Shown: positions 19,270 to 28,925 of the stretch, piece by piece | How the letters are laid out: each line of letters begins with the position of its first letter | How positions within the stretch are numbered: the stretch's first letter is position 1 | NCBI RefSeq assembly: GCF_014651855.1 | Contig: NZ_BMXR01000003.1 | Location: 62,001-126,000 of the forward strand | Reading direction: 5' to 3' | Source: Saccharospirillum salsuginis | GTDB lineage: Bacteria > Pseudomonadota > Gammaproteobacteria > Pseudomonadales > Natronospirillaceae | DNA length: 64,000 nt | Position numbers and translations under genes: made by a program | The notes under the pieces: model-generated | Told to the model about the DNA's origin: nothing | Database searches by the model: none | Seen by the model: only the letters and a program-made list of their open reading frames with translations

Positions 19270-19983
19270 ATGCTCAAGAAGGTGATGTTCTGGACCCCGG
19301 CCTACAAGCGCTGGCGCAAGACATGGGGTGAGAAGCTGACATCGCCCTGGGTGCGGCTCTGGGCCCACCTGGACATGGACTGGGTCGACCACGGCTTCCT
19401 GCGTGTCTTTTTCTCCAACATCCATCGGTTGGACGAGGGCGTCTACCGCTCCAACCAGCCTTCGCCCCGGCAACTGCGTGCCTGGCACAAGAAGGGCATC
19501 CGCACCATCGTCAATTTCCGGGGAGTCAGCAACTTCGGTTCCTACCATCTGGAAAAGGAATGGTGCGAGAAGCTGGGCATCAAAATGATCGATTTCCGCC
19601 TCTATTCGCGCAAGATGCCGTCCAAAGAGAACATCCACGAAGCGCGCGAGGTGTTCAAGCAGATCGACAAGCCCGCGCTGTTCCACTGCAAATCCGGCGC
19701 GGACCGGGCCGGCATCGGTTCGGCGCTCTATCTGTTGCTGCACAAGGGTGCACCGGTGGAAGAAGCGCAGAAACAACTGTCGATGCGGTTTTTGCACATC
19801 AAGTACGCCAAGACCGGCCTGCTCGACCATTTTCTCGAAAGTTACCGTAAATTCAACGAACATCGGCCCACGCCCTTTCTGGAATGGGTCGACTGTTATT
19901 ACGACCGGGACGCCCTGTCCAAGGAATTCATGAGCCGTGGCTGGGCCAATACCCTGGTGGACAGGTTACTGAATCGTGAGTAA
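19270..19983 (+). CDS. Dual-specificity/tyrosine phosphatase-like protein
   Basis: The 237-residue protein has the cysteine-phosphatase P-loop HCKSGADR (139-146) with nucleophile C140 and R146. Earlier segments fit the bacterial DSP-like group: VFFSNIHRLDEGVYRSNQPSPRQL, GIRTIVNFRG and a likely general acid in the loop with DFRLYSRKMPS. No signal peptide is present, so it is cytoplasmic. Its last codons overlap the GTG start of the next gene, an MsbA-type lipid flippase, by eight bases. Proteins of this group are often found beside lipid A or envelope genes, so a lipid or sugar-phosphate substrate is possible; this is inference. Confidence 0.83.
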   Translation: MLKKVMFWTPAYKRWRKTWGEKLTSPWVRLWAHLDMDWVDHGFLRVFFSNIHRLDEGVYRSNQPSPRQLRAWHKKGIRTIVNFRGVSNFGSYHLEKEWCEKLGIKMIDFRLYSRKMPSKENIHEAREVFKQIDKPALFHCKSGADRAGIGSALYLLLHKGAPVEEAQKQLSMRFLHIKYAKTGLLDHFLESYRKFNEHRPTPFLEWVDCYYDRDALSKEFMSRGWANTLVDRLLNRE

Positions 19984-21754
19984 AACCCTCGAGCGCACAC
20001 AGCCGGACAGTCTCAGCCAACGCGGTACCCGCAGCCTGCTGACGCAGATCTGGCGCGATTATGTCGCCCAGCATACCGGTCTGTTGTTGATCGCACTGGT
20101 GTTGATGATCATCGAAGGCAGCGCCCTGGGTGCGGTCAGCTATCTGGTGCGTCCGCTGTTCGACCAGGTGATGGTCGCCGGCAACCAGGACATGATCGGC
20201 CTCGTGGCCATTGGCCTGTTCGTTACCTTCCTCGCCCGTGCATTGGGCGGGTTCGGCCAGCGTGTCATCACGGTCAGTGTCGGCCTGCGTGTTGTCACCG
20301 GCCTGCAGAAAGACCTGCTGGCTCACCTGATCAAGCTCGACACCGGCTTCTTCTTCCGCAATTCTCCGGGCGCGCTGATCGAGCGGGTGCGCGGCGACGC
20401 CCAGACACTGCAGGGTCTGGCCAGCAACGCCCTGATGACCCTGGGCCGCGACACCTTCAGCCTGATCGCCCTGCTGGGCGTGGCCATCTACAACGACTGG
20501 CTGTGGACCCTGATCGCCTTTGTCGGCATTCCCTCCCTGGTGCTGCCGGTCATCTATCTGCAAAAACGCATTCGCAACACCACCCGGCGTGCCCGCATGA
20601 CCTCGGCCAACATCTCCACACGGCTGGACGAGATTTTCCACGGCATCAACGCCATCAAGCTGAACAACCTGGACATGCACGAGAAGCACCGCTTCACCAA
20701 AGAAGTCGACCGCTTCCTGCATGCCCAGACGCATTCGGAAATGGGCAAGGCCGGCATGCCGGCCATGATCGACATCATCGCCGGGCTCGGCTTTATGGCC
20801 GTGGTCTATTTCGGCGGCCAGCAGATCATCGCCGGCGAGAAGTCACTGGGCGAATTCATGAGTTTCTTCGTCGCCATGGGGCTGATCTTCGACCCGCTGC
20901 GTCGCCTCAGCAATGTCGGTGGCGTCATCCAGGCGGCCATGGCCAGCATCGAACGTCTCTACGGCCTGTTCGAAGTTCAGCCGACCATCGTCAACCAACC
21001 CCGACTGGCCGATAACATCGAAGCCGCGGCCCGACAGGACGTCGTCCTCGACAATGTGCATTTCGCCTACGGTGACAACCCGGTGCTGAACGGACTGACG
21101 TTCACCGCGCCCGCACGCAAAATCACAGCCCTGGTCGGCCCCTCGGGCGCCGGCAAGACCACGGTGTTCAACCTGCTGACGCGCCTGATCGAACCCCAGT
21201 CCGGCCGGATCCTGCTCGGCGACACCCCGATCGACGCCTTCGATTTGCGCGACCTGCGCCACCAGTTCGCCGTCGTCAGCCAGGAATCCGCCCTGTTCGA
21301 TGAGAGCATCCGCCAGAACATCGCCCTGGGCGAACTGAGTGCGGACGAGTCGGCCGTCGAAGCCGCCGCCGACCAGGCGCTGGTGACCCGCTTTACCGAC
21401 GCCACGGCCGAGGGCCTCGACGCCCTGGCCGGCCCGCGCGGCACCAATCTCTCCGGCGGCCAGCGCCAGCGCGTCGTCATCGCCCGCGCCATCCTGCGCG
21501 ACGCCCCCGTCCTGCTGCTGGACGAAGCCACCTCCGCGCTCGATACCCGCACCGAACAGGAAATCCAGGCCACGCTGGACCGCATCTCCCGCGACAAGAC
21601 CACGCTGGTCATCGCGCACCGACTGTCGACGGTGATGAACGCCGATGTGATTCATGTGCTGGATAAAGGCAAGGTTGTGGAGAGCGGGACCCATGAGGAA
21701 TTGCTGGCGAAGAAGGGCGCTTACTTCGGTTTGTATCAAACGCTGGAACAATAG
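19976..21754 (+). CDS. MsbA-type ABC exporter
   Basis: This is a 592-residue half-transporter: six membrane helices in residues about 25-320, then a nucleotide-binding domain. The NBD has Walker A GPSGAGKTT, the Q-loop in FAVVSQESALFDESIRQNI, the signature LSGGQRQR, Walker B VLLLDEATSALD and the switch histidine in VIAHRLSTV. It resembles the lipid A flippase MsbA and related multidrug or lipid exporters. The GTG start overlaps the phosphatase gene; this coupling suggests a shared envelope role. Nothing in the sequence fixes the substrate, so no gene symbol is given. Confidence 0.88.
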   Translation: MSKTLERTQPDSLSQRGTRSLLTQIWRDYVAQHTGLLLIALVLMIIEGSALGAVSYLVRPLFDQVMVAGNQDMIGLVAIGLFVTFLARALGGFGQRVITVSVGLRVVTGLQKDLLAHLIKLDTGFFFRNSPGALIERVRGDAQTLQGLASNALMTLGRDTFSLIALLGVAIYNDWLWTLIAFVGIPSLVLPVIYLQKRIRNTTRRARMTSANISTRLDEIFHGINAIKLNNLDMHEKHRFTKEVDRFLHAQTHSEMGKAGMPAMIDIIAGLGFMAVVYFGGQQIIAGEKSLGEFMSFFVAMGLIFDPLRRLSNVGGVIQAAMASIERLYGLFEVQPTIVNQPRLADNIEAAARQDVVLDNVHFAYGDNPVLNGLTFTAPARKITALVGPSGAGKTTVFNLLTRLIEPQSGRILLGDTPIDAFDLRDLRHQFAVVSQESALFDESIRQNIALGELSADESAVEAAADQALVTRFTDATAEGLDALAGPRGTNLSGGQRQRVVIARAILRDAPVLLLDEATSALDTRTEQEIQATLDRISRDKTTLVIAHRLSTVMNADVIHVLDKGKVVESGTHEELLAKKGAYFGLYQTLEQ

Positions 21755-21819
21755 ACGACCGACTTGTCTGTGATCGTGTCGACTGAGTTCAACGTTTTGA
21801 TCCGCTAGCATAAGCCCTT

Positions 21820-21846
21820 GCAGCCGATAGGGACGTTATCGGCTGC
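21820..21846. terminator. Perfect hairpin between exporter and helicase genes
   Basis: GCAGCCGATA and TATCGGCTGC pair over ten bases with a seven-base loop. There is no T-run. It could end the exporter transcript or lie in the leader of the helicase gene, 39 bases upstream of its ATG. Confidence 0.5.
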
Positions 21847-21884
21847 GTACCATTCGAATTGACTCCCGCGCAAGGACTCGAACC

Positions 21885-23810
21885 ATGAACACGCCTCAGC
21901 AAACACTCACTTCCCGCTTCCAACTCGAACACTTCCGCCCCGGCCAGGAAGCGGTCATCCAATCCTTACTGGCCGGTCGTTCCACCCTGGCCATTTTCCC
22001 CACCGGGGGCGGCAAGAGCCTGTGTTATCAGTTACCGGCGCTGCTTCTGGATGGGCTGACGATCGTGGTATCGCCGCTGATCGCCCTGATGAAGGATCAG
22101 GTGGACCGGCTCAACGCACTTAACATTCCCGCCGCCCGACTGGATTCCAGTCTCAGCACCGAAGACGTCATCTCTCTCTACGACGGCCTGGACAACGGTC
22201 GCATCAAACTGCTGTACATCGCACCGGAGCGGTTGGCGAACGAACGGTTTCTGGCGCGGCTGTCGCGACTGAACATCAGCCTGATGGCGGTGGACGAGGC
22301 GCATTGCGTGTCCGAATGGGGCCACAATTTCCGGCCGGATTACCTGAAACTGGCCGGATTGGCCCGACAGCTCAATGTGGGCCGGACCCTGGCCCTGACG
22401 GCGACCGCCACGCCCAAGGTCGCCGAGCAGATTTGCCGCAGTTTCGACATCGAGCCGAATGACCATGTCCAGACCGGTTTTTACCGCCCGAATCTGCACA
22501 TCGGTGTGGCGCCCTGTTCAACCGTCGACAAAAAAGCGGTCTTGTTGCAACGCCTCCGGCAGGCGCCCGACCAATCCACCATTGTCTATGTCACCTTGCA
22601 GAAAACCGCTGTCGATGTGGCCACCTATCTGAACGACAACGGCATCCAGACCGAACCCTATCACGCCGGTTTGAAAGACGAGGATCGTCATCGCATTCAG
22701 GATGCGTTCATGGCCGGCGAGTCGCCCGTGGTGGTGGCGACCATCGCCTTCGGCATGGGCATCGATAAGTCGGACATCCGTGCGATCTATCACTACAACC
22801 TGCCCAAATCCCTGGAAAACTACATGCAGGAGATCGGACGCGCCGGTCGCGATGGCCTGCCGTCCCGATGCGAGCTGCTGGCCTGCCGCGACGACCTGAC
22901 GGTGCTGGAGAATTTCACCTACGGCGACACGCCGGACCCGGCGGCCCTGGCCAACCTGATGCACTGGCTGGACGGTCAGCCGGACGAGTTCGACATATCG
23001 ATCTATGAACTGTCCCACCACTTCGATGTGCGCCCGCTGGTGCTCAATACCCTGTTGACCTATCTGGAGCTGGACAACCAACTCCACACCACGGCGCCGT
23101 TTTACACCGAATACAAAATCGCCTTTAAGGAGCCACGCTCGGCGATTCTCGATCGGTTCGACGCCCATCGGGCCGAGTTCCTGACCCGTCTGTTCAACAC
23201 CGGCAAGACCGGCCGGACCTGGCTGACGCTGAAACCGGACGATGCCGCGCAGCAACTGGGCGAAGACAAACAGCGCATCATCAAGGCACTGAATTATCTC
23301 GAACAACAGGGCTGGATCGAACTGCGGGTCGCGGGGGTTCGCCAAGGCTATCGCAAAACGGCGTCCAACCTGGCCACTGCGGAACAGATCGAACGCATCG
23401 CTCAATTATTCGCCGAACGCGAGACCCGGGACATCGACCGTTTGCGGGCCATTTGCGACTGGGCCGAGACCCAGGGCTGTTTGCAACAACCCTTGATGGC
23501 CTATTTCGGCGAAACCCTGACCCAGCCCTGTGGACAATGCAGCGGCTGCCAGGGCCATGCCGCGTCCTTGCCCGCCCGTCGGCATAAAGCACCGGACAGG
23601 GCTGTCATAGACGCGATGGTGAATGAGGCGCACGAGGCACTGGGTACACCGAGAACCCTGGCGCGCTTCCTTTGCGGCATCACCAGTCCCAAGGCGAGCC
23701 GGGCCCGCCTGGGTAAACATCGCTGTTTCGGTGCGCTGGCCGACGCCCCCTTTGCCGAGGTATTGGCACTGAGTACGCAAGCGTTGCCGTCACCGGCGCC
23801 ACAGCCATAG
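21885..23810 (+). CDS. RecQ-family ATP-dependent DNA helicase
   Basis: The 641-residue protein unwinds DNA 3' to 5' by family analogy. Visible motifs are FRPGQEAVIQ (motif 0), FPTGGGKSLCYQLPAL (Walker A), VVSPLIALMKDQV, MAVDEAHCVSEWGHNFRPDY (DEAH and aromatic-rich loop), LTATATP, and YMQEIGRAGRDGLPSRC (motif VI). A cysteine cluster (CDWAETQGC and CGQCSGC) lies near residues 525-560, after a winged-helix-like part, not directly behind the helicase core as in E. coli RecQ. No HRDC domain is clear. It therefore belongs to a RecQ subgroup with a late zinc site. It is not certain that it is the main RecQ of the cell. Confidence 0.87.
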   Translation: MNTPQQTLTSRFQLEHFRPGQEAVIQSLLAGRSTLAIFPTGGGKSLCYQLPALLLDGLTIVVSPLIALMKDQVDRLNALNIPAARLDSSLSTEDVISLYDGLDNGRIKLLYIAPERLANERFLARLSRLNISLMAVDEAHCVSEWGHNFRPDYLKLAGLARQLNVGRTLALTATATPKVAEQICRSFDIEPNDHVQTGFYRPNLHIGVAPCSTVDKKAVLLQRLRQAPDQSTIVYVTLQKTAVDVATYLNDNGIQTEPYHAGLKDEDRHRIQDAFMAGESPVVVATIAFGMGIDKSDIRAIYHYNLPKSLENYMQEIGRAGRDGLPSRCELLACRDDLTVLENFTYGDTPDPAALANLMHWLDGQPDEFDISIYELSHHFDVRPLVLNTLLTYLELDNQLHTTAPFYTEYKIAFKEPRSAILDRFDAHRAEFLTRLFNTGKTGRTWLTLKPDDAAQQLGEDKQRIIKALNYLEQQGWIELRVAGVRQGYRKTASNLATAEQIERIAQLFAERETRDIDRLRAICDWAETQGCLQQPLMAYFGETLTQPCGQCSGCQGHAASLPARRHKAPDRAVIDAMVNEAHEALGTPRTLARFLCGITSPKASRARLGKHRCFGALADAPFAEVLALSTQALPSPAPQP

Positions 23811-23891
23811 AATTCGTCAGCCCGGCGCTGACGCTCAGCGTACTGTCCGGCTTTGCCATAGTGGCCAGTGTCGCGTGGCTGTATCGGATGC

Positions 23892-24521
23892 TCAATTCCG
23901 GGACAGCAGCAACCGCAACCCCGCCGCCCCAAACACAGCCGACAACACCCCGTTGAACCAGGCACCCAGGCGACGATAAGCCGCCTGGGCACGCGGTGTG
24001 GAAAACAACACCGCGTATCCGCCGAAGACAAGGACCCCGAGACTCAGGCAACCGACGACGATCAACAAAGCGGACAGGGCGGAAGACCCTTCCGGCAGGG
24101 CAAGGGCCACGATCGCCATCCAGGCGAAGAGCGCTTTCGGGTTGGTCAGATGCAAGCCCAAACCCCGGAGATACAGTGTGGATAGCGGCGTCTTGGTTCG
24201 GGAAGCCGGTTCAACCTCGGACGTGCCATGCGCAAGCGCCGAACGAAGCGACTTGTACGCCAGCCACAATAAATAAACACCGCCCAGCAGCTTGATCATG
24301 TAGAAGAGCTGGACATAGGTCGACAGCAAAGAGGCAATGCCGATCACGGCCGCCAGTGCCCAGGTCATCGAACCGGTGATAACACCACCGGCGAAGACCA
24401 GGGCCGACTTCCGCCCCTGACTCATGGCCACATCCATGATGGCAAGCGTCGCCGGGCCCGGGCTGGCGGTGGCGATCACATAAGCCGCGAAGGCCAACAA
24501 CAGATTGAAGACTGAATCCAT
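23892..24521 (-). CDS. LysE/RhtB-family amino-acid exporter
   Basis: The 209-residue inner-membrane protein has five or six hydrophobic helices. It carries the LysE-superfamily start AAYVIATASPGPATLAIMDVAMSQGRKSALVFAGGVITGS and the conserved LKLLGGVYLLWLAYKSLR-type segment (IKLLGGVYLLWLAYKSLRSA). Family members expel amino acids or their analogues. AAAGGA stands upstream of the start. An Lrp/AsnC regulator gene lies 100 bases upstream on the same strand, the usual partner of such exporters. It converges with the helicase gene; a small GTCAGC/GCTGAC hairpin (23816-23832) lies between. Confidence 0.87.
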   Translation of the reverse strand: MDSVFNLLLAFAAYVIATASPGPATLAIMDVAMSQGRKSALVFAGGVITGSMTWALAAVIGIASLLSTYVQLFYMIKLLGGVYLLWLAYKSLRSALAHGTSEVEPASRTKTPLSTLYLRGLGLHLTNPKALFAWMAIVALALPEGSSALSALLIVVGCLSLGVLVFGGYAVLFSTPRAQAAYRRLGAWFNGVLSAVFGAAGLRLLLSRN

Positions 24522-24623
24522 TTAATACGTCCTTTTCACAATAACCATCGGTTCATACTAACGTGCTCATATTGGGGATGCACAGCGACCCGACACCGAC
24601 CGACGCCCGACCAGCATGACCGA

Positions 24624-25094
24624 CTAATCACCCTCGACCGGGTTCAACAGCAACCGAGTTTCAAACTTGCTGCGCTTGCGTGAAATCAAGGTCCGGAATT
24701 TGCGAATGTTCGGTTCGGAATACAGCACGTTATCGCAAAACCGGTCGTAGGATGCCATGTCAGGCACCAGCACAATCAGGACAAAATCGACTTCACCGGT
24801 CACCTGGTAGCATTGGGTCACTTCCGGCGCCGCTTCCACACGCTGCAGGAAGCGTTGGTAGAGTGTCTTGTGATCCCGCTCCATGATGACTTCCACCACC
24901 ATATGCAGAGCGAGCCCCAGATGCTCGGGCGACAAGAGCGCGACTTCCCGCTCGATGACGCCGGCCTGTCGGAGCTGTTTCACCCGCTTCAGGCACGCCG
25001 AAGGCGAGAGGCCGACCGCATTGGCCAGAGCGTGGTTGGTCACGCTGCTGTCATTCTGTAATACGTCGAGGATACGACGGTCCAATCGATCCAT
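24624..25094 (-). CDS. Lrp/AsnC-family transcription regulator
   Basis: The 156-residue protein has the AsnC-type helix-turn-helix (LDRRILDVLQNDSSVTNHALANAVGLSPSACLKRVKQLRQAGVI, 3-45) and a C-terminal RAM ligand-binding domain (about 65-150, with VTQCYQVTGEVDFVLIVLVPD). These regulators sense amino acids and form octamers. It is directly upstream of a LysE-type exporter and divergent from the nucleoside-recognition membrane protein, so one or both are likely targets. Confidence 0.9.
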   Translation of the reverse strand: MDRLDRRILDVLQNDSSVTNHALANAVGLSPSACLKRVKQLRQAGVIEREVALLSPEHLGLALHMVVEVIMERDHKTLYQRFLQRVEAAPEVTQCYQVTGEVDFVLIVLVPDMASYDRFCDNVLYSEPNIRKFRTLISRKRSKFETRLLLNPVEGD

Positions 25095-25219
25095 GTGAAT
25101 AATCTGTCGTTTATCTGGATATAAAGACGAATTATTGCGTTGTCAGTGCACATTCAACAACCCATTTATGTATTCCTCTTTATGATGGTCGTCTTTCGAC
25201 GCCATACGGAACCACTGAC

Positions 25220-26161
25220 GTGATCGCACAGTTGCGTACTCTCCTACAGGAATCTGGCCAGGTTTATTGGACCCTGCTCAAGATCATGGTGCCGGCGCTG
25301 ATCATCGTGAAAATCCTGGAGAGCCTGGGCGCCACCCAGTGGCTGGGCCATGTGCTGGCGCCGGTGATGGGGGCGCTGGGTTTACCCGAAGGGTTCAGCG
25401 TGGTCTGGGCGGCGACCCTGTTGACCAACATCTACACCGGCATGGCGGTGTTCATCGACATCGCGGACCAACCACTGACCGTGGCTCAGGTCTCGGTCCT
25501 CGGCGCGCTGATGGTCGTCGGGCATTCGTTACCGATCGAAGGCGCGGTCGCCAAAAAGGCCGGCGTGCCCTGGTGGCTCACTTTAGTGCTGCGCATTGGC
25601 GGCGGCTTATTGCTGGGTTGGTTGATGCACCGTCTGTATCAGCAAGGCGACTGGCTGCAACAGGCCAACCATCTGGCCTGGCAACCGGAACGAACCTCAC
25701 CGGGACTGGTCGCCTGGGCGTGGCTGCAAATCAGGACCCTGGCCGTCATCTATTTCATCATCCTCGCTCTGATGGCACTGCTTGTCGTGCTGCGATACCT
25801 CGGCATCGAACGGCTCATGCACGCGATCCTGGCGCCGCCGTTGCGCCTGATCGGCATTGGCCGGGATGCGAGCAACACCACCATTATCGGGCTGACATTA
25901 GGGCTCAGTTTCGGGGCGGGTTTGCTCATTCGCGATGCCCAATCCGGTCGGCTCAGCGCCCGGGACGCCTATCTGACCCTGTGCCTGCTCGGGCTTTGCC
26001 ACAGCCTCATCGAGGACACCCTCCTGGTCATGTTGCTCGGCGCCCATCTCAGCGCCGTGCTCTGGGGGCGGCTGCTGTTCAGTCTCGTCCTGATGGGAAT
26101 TCTGGCTCGGTTACCACGCCTACCGGACTTGCCTAAAAACGACAATTTCGAATCCGATTAA
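25220..26161 (+). CDS. Nucleoside-recognition (Gate) domain membrane protein
   Basis: This is a 313-residue membrane protein with eight or so hydrophobic helices. Two halves each carry the Gate-type pattern: LKIMVPALIIVKILESLGATQWLGHVLAPVMGALGLP with LLTNIYTGMAVFI in the first, and MHAILAPPLRLIGIGRDASNTTIIGLTLGLSFGAGLLI with LLGLCHSLIEDTLLVMLLG in the second. This domain is found in nucleoside transporters and spore-maturation proteins; here the ligand is unknown. The start is a GTG following ACTGAC with a weak ribosome site. It is divergent from the Lrp-type gene. Confidence 0.8.
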   Translation: MIAQLRTLLQESGQVYWTLLKIMVPALIIVKILESLGATQWLGHVLAPVMGALGLPEGFSVVWAATLLTNIYTGMAVFIDIADQPLTVAQVSVLGALMVVGHSLPIEGAVAKKAGVPWWLTLVLRIGGGLLLGWLMHRLYQQGDWLQQANHLAWQPERTSPGLVAWAWLQIRTLAVIYFIILALMALLVVLRYLGIERLMHAILAPPLRLIGIGRDASNTTIIGLTLGLSFGAGLLIRDAQSGRLSARDAYLTLCLLGLCHSLIEDTLLVMLLGAHLSAVLWGRLLFSLVLMGILARLPRLPDLPKNDNFESD

Positions 26162-26294
26162 GAAAACGTGAACCAGGCCGCTTCGAAAGTGACCATGCCC
26201 GCACGGAAACATCCGTAAACCACTGTTAGGGTGGCGCGCGCCGTAAGAAACACTCACAAAAACAGATATGCCCACTCACGTATAAGGACGTTAC

Positions 26295-28484
26295 ATGAAA
26301 CGAATATCCAGCCTGGTCGCGGTTCCGCTGACCACCCTGGCCCTGTTGGGTTGCGAACCCCAGGGTTTCAAAGACACCACCGAGAACAGCCAGACAACGC
26401 CTCCTCCCAACGACACCACAAGCGATCGGCCTTTATCCGAAACGGAAGGCCCGGAACGATTGCTGGATATTCAGATCCGTTTGGAAGCAGGCTCGGGCCG
26501 CAGTGCGTCCGGTACCGATGCCGTGCAGGCAAGACTGGACCCGGTTCTGACCGCTCGCGCCAAGCACCACGCCGACATCGAGGTTACCTCGTCCGATCAA
26601 ATGGTCCTGGTCGGCCTGGATCGGGACGGCGAAGAGGTCTATCGCGCCGTGGTTCAGGATCCGCTTGAGCGCGAGGTCGAAGTGTTCGACCCGAACACCG
26701 GCTCGGTCGAGATGAAACGCAAGGTGGAACAGTCATCAGCGCTGCTGCGGACGAAAATCCCGGAACGGCTGAGTGTGGACCGACTGAAATTGTATCGGGT
26801 GGATGACGGCGCCGAAGGCTTCGAGCTTCGTCACCTTCAGGACGTCACAGTCGTGCCCGCCCCGGAAGCCGTACAACCGCGTGCGACGAGCCGGTCGTTC
26901 GACGCCAATGGCGTCTACTCGGTTAAACAGTCCGGGGATTCGGCCAACCGGGTCGACCTCGTGGTGCTTTCCGAAGGCTATACCCAAAACGATCTGGCAC
27001 AGTTCGAACAGGACGTGAACACCATCGTCGACGGTTATTTTGCCGAGGACATCTATTCGGACTACGAGCCGATGTTCAATGTCTGGCGCGTCGAGGTGGC
27101 CAGTAACCAAAGCGGCGCCGGTCAGGGCGCGCCCAAAGACACCCGGTTCGGCGCCCACTTCGGTTGCTACAACATCCAGCGCCTGCTGTGTGTGGACGAA
27201 GCCGAGGTGTTCGATTACCTGCGCTCGGTGTTGCCGTCCAACGCGATCGACAAGGTTCTGGTCGTGGTGAACACCGAGACTTACGGCGGAGCCGGTGGCC
27301 AGGTCGCCACCATGTCGCTCGCGCCCCAGGCGATCGATCTGGCGTTGCACGAACTCGGCCACAGTTTCGCCAAGCTGGCGGACGAATACGACTACGGCAC
27401 CTGCCGGCTGCGCGAACCGAACAACGCCAACGCGACCACCGACCCGAACGGCGGCAAGTGGAGCCAGTGGTTCGACCGGGCACAGAATGTGGGGGTTTAC
27501 GAGGGGGCGATGTACTGCCCGACCGGCATGTACCGGCCGACCTTTACGTCGATGATGAAGGACCTCGGCCAGCCGTTCTATGCCGTGAACGAAAGCCAGA
27601 TCGTGCGCAGCATTTATCAATACGTGGACGTACTGGATGGCACGGCGCCCGCCCCGTCCTCGATCACACTGGAAGGCGGCGACACCCAAACCTTCACCGC
27701 CACATCGGTCAACAACCACAACGGCACCGCGCAGGTCCGGTGGTTGCTGAACGGTCAGGTTGTGCATCAGGGCTCTCGATTCGACTTTGTCGGCGCCGAT
27801 CACACCGCCGGCACCTACACCCTGAAAGCCGAGGCCCGTGACACCACCGACCGGGTGATCGAGGACCCGGACAATCTGCTGACGGCCAGCCGCACCTGGA
27901 CCATCTCCCTGACCGACTCCGGCCAGAGTTGCGACCGGGCGCCTGCGGTACCTTCAGCGTTTGCCTCGTCCGACGTTGGCAGTGACAACTTCCGACTGAG
28001 TTGGGAATCGAGCCGGGGCGCACAGCGCTATCATGTCCAGAAATGGTCCGGCTATCAGTGGTACAACTTCAAGGAAACGACGGACACCTCGCTCAACGTA
28101 ACATCCGGCCAGGGCGGCCAGACCGACTATTTCCGCGTGTATGCCGAGAACGACTGCGGCACCAGTGCGGCCACGAACTGGATCAGTGTCCGCTACCCCG
28201 TCTGTACCGCCGTGCCGGCACAGCCGACCGGATTGCAGGCGCAGGACATCCAGTCGACGCAGTACATGCTGACCTGGTGGCCGGTGGACGGCGCCGAATC
28301 CTATCGGGTGGAAGTCTGGAACGGTTACGACCGCACCTGGGATGAGCTGGTGACCACCACCGATTCGTGGAGCCGGATCGCCAACCTCAGAGCCGGTACC
28401 GTTCAGTACGTGCGTACCGTGGCACTCAACAGCTGCGGCAACAGCGAGGCGACGCCCTACATCCGGGTACAGACGCCTTACTGA
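26295..28484 (+). CDS. Lipoprotein metalloprotease, M64 family, with two FN3-like domains
   Basis: The 729-residue exported lipoprotein has a lipobox LALLGC with C20. After a low-complexity linker come an N-terminal beta domain (about 50-190), then a peptidase domain with the zinc motif HELGHSFAKLADE (352-364), in which H352, E353, H356 and a late acidic residue fit the M64 (IgA peptidase-like) pattern. VDLVVLSEGYTQNDLAQFEQDV just before is typical of the same family. An Ig-like segment (about 455-545) and two FN3-like repeats (about 550-640 and 640-729) follow. Each repeat has a cysteine at its start and a second in the NDCGTS or NSCGNS loop. It probably acts on the cell surface. It stands alone. 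Confidence 0.83.
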   Translation: MKRISSLVAVPLTTLALLGCEPQGFKDTTENSQTTPPPNDTTSDRPLSETEGPERLLDIQIRLEAGSGRSASGTDAVQARLDPVLTARAKHHADIEVTSSDQMVLVGLDRDGEEVYRAVVQDPLEREVEVFDPNTGSVEMKRKVEQSSALLRTKIPERLSVDRLKLYRVDDGAEGFELRHLQDVTVVPAPEAVQPRATSRSFDANGVYSVKQSGDSANRVDLVVLSEGYTQNDLAQFEQDVNTIVDGYFAEDIYSDYEPMFNVWRVEVASNQSGAGQGAPKDTRFGAHFGCYNIQRLLCVDEAEVFDYLRSVLPSNAIDKVLVVVNTETYGGAGGQVATMSLAPQAIDLALHELGHSFAKLADEYDYGTCRLREPNNANATTDPNGGKWSQWFDRAQNVGVYEGAMYCPTGMYRPTFTSMMKDLGQPFYAVNESQIVRSIYQYVDVLDGTAPAPSSITLEGGDTQTFTATSVNNHNGTAQVRWLLNGQVVHQGSRFDFVGADHTAGTYTLKAEARDTTDRVIEDPDNLLTASRTWTISLTDSGQSCDRAPAVPSAFASSDVGSDNFRLSWESSRGAQRYHVQKWSGYQWYNFKETTDTSLNVTSGQGGQTDYFRVYAENDCGTSAATNWISVRYPVCTAVPAQPTGLQAQDIQSTQYMLTWWPVDGAESYRVEVWNGYDRTWDELVTTTDSWSRIANLRAGTVQYVRTVALNSCGNSEATPYIRVQTPY

Positions 28485-28486
28485 TG

Positions 28487-28750
28487 TCAACGTAACTGGC
28501 TGTCTTTACTGCCCCGGCGGTTATAGCTGCTGTACGTCGTTTGTGCGTCCTGTTCGCTCTGGCACCGGACGCACAAACGCACCCCGGGAATCGCCTTGCG
28601 CCGGGCTTCGGGGATTTCGGCCTCGCACTCTTCGCAGTGGGTGCGGCTTTCGCCGCTGGGCATTTGCCGGCGCGCGCGGTCGATGGCGTCTTCGATCGTG
28701 CTGTCGATCTGATCCTGGACCGCGCCGTCTCCGGCCCAACCATTGGCCAT
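28487..28750 (-). CDS. TraR/DksA-type zinc-finger protein
   Basis: The 87-residue protein is a short member of the TraR/YbiI group of the DksA family. The four zinc cysteines are C39, C42, C60 and C63 in THCEECEAEIPEARRKAIPGV...CVRC form. A helix (IDSTIEDAIDRARRQ) precedes them. Short members bind RNA polymerase like the tip of DksA or act as unknown zinc proteins. Its stop is two bases from the stop of the convergent M64 gene. Confidence 0.88.
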   Translation of the reverse strand: MANGWAGDGAVQDQIDSTIEDAIDRARRQMPSGESRTHCEECEAEIPEARRKAIPGVRLCVRCQSEQDAQTTYSSYNRRGSKDSQLR

Positions 28751-28889
28751 GATGCGCTCCTGTTTAACGCTTCGGGTACCGTAATCTAGACCATCCCGGG
28801 TGAGCGCGCGACGTGTGTGGCACCCGGGTGTCGCAAGCGGACCAGGTAGAACCCCTGACCTCGGTCGAGGTAAGGGGATTTGAAATGAA

Positions 28890-28910
28890 CGCCGCGCGGG
28901 GAGCGCGGCG
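28890..28910 (-). terminator. Terminator-like hairpin after the SPFH gene
   Basis: CGCCGCGC and GCGCGGCG form an eight-base stem, followed in the minus direction by TTCATTT. It begins 16 bases after the SPFH stop. Confidence 0.6.
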
Positions 28911-28925
28911 ATTCGATTGGACGGC

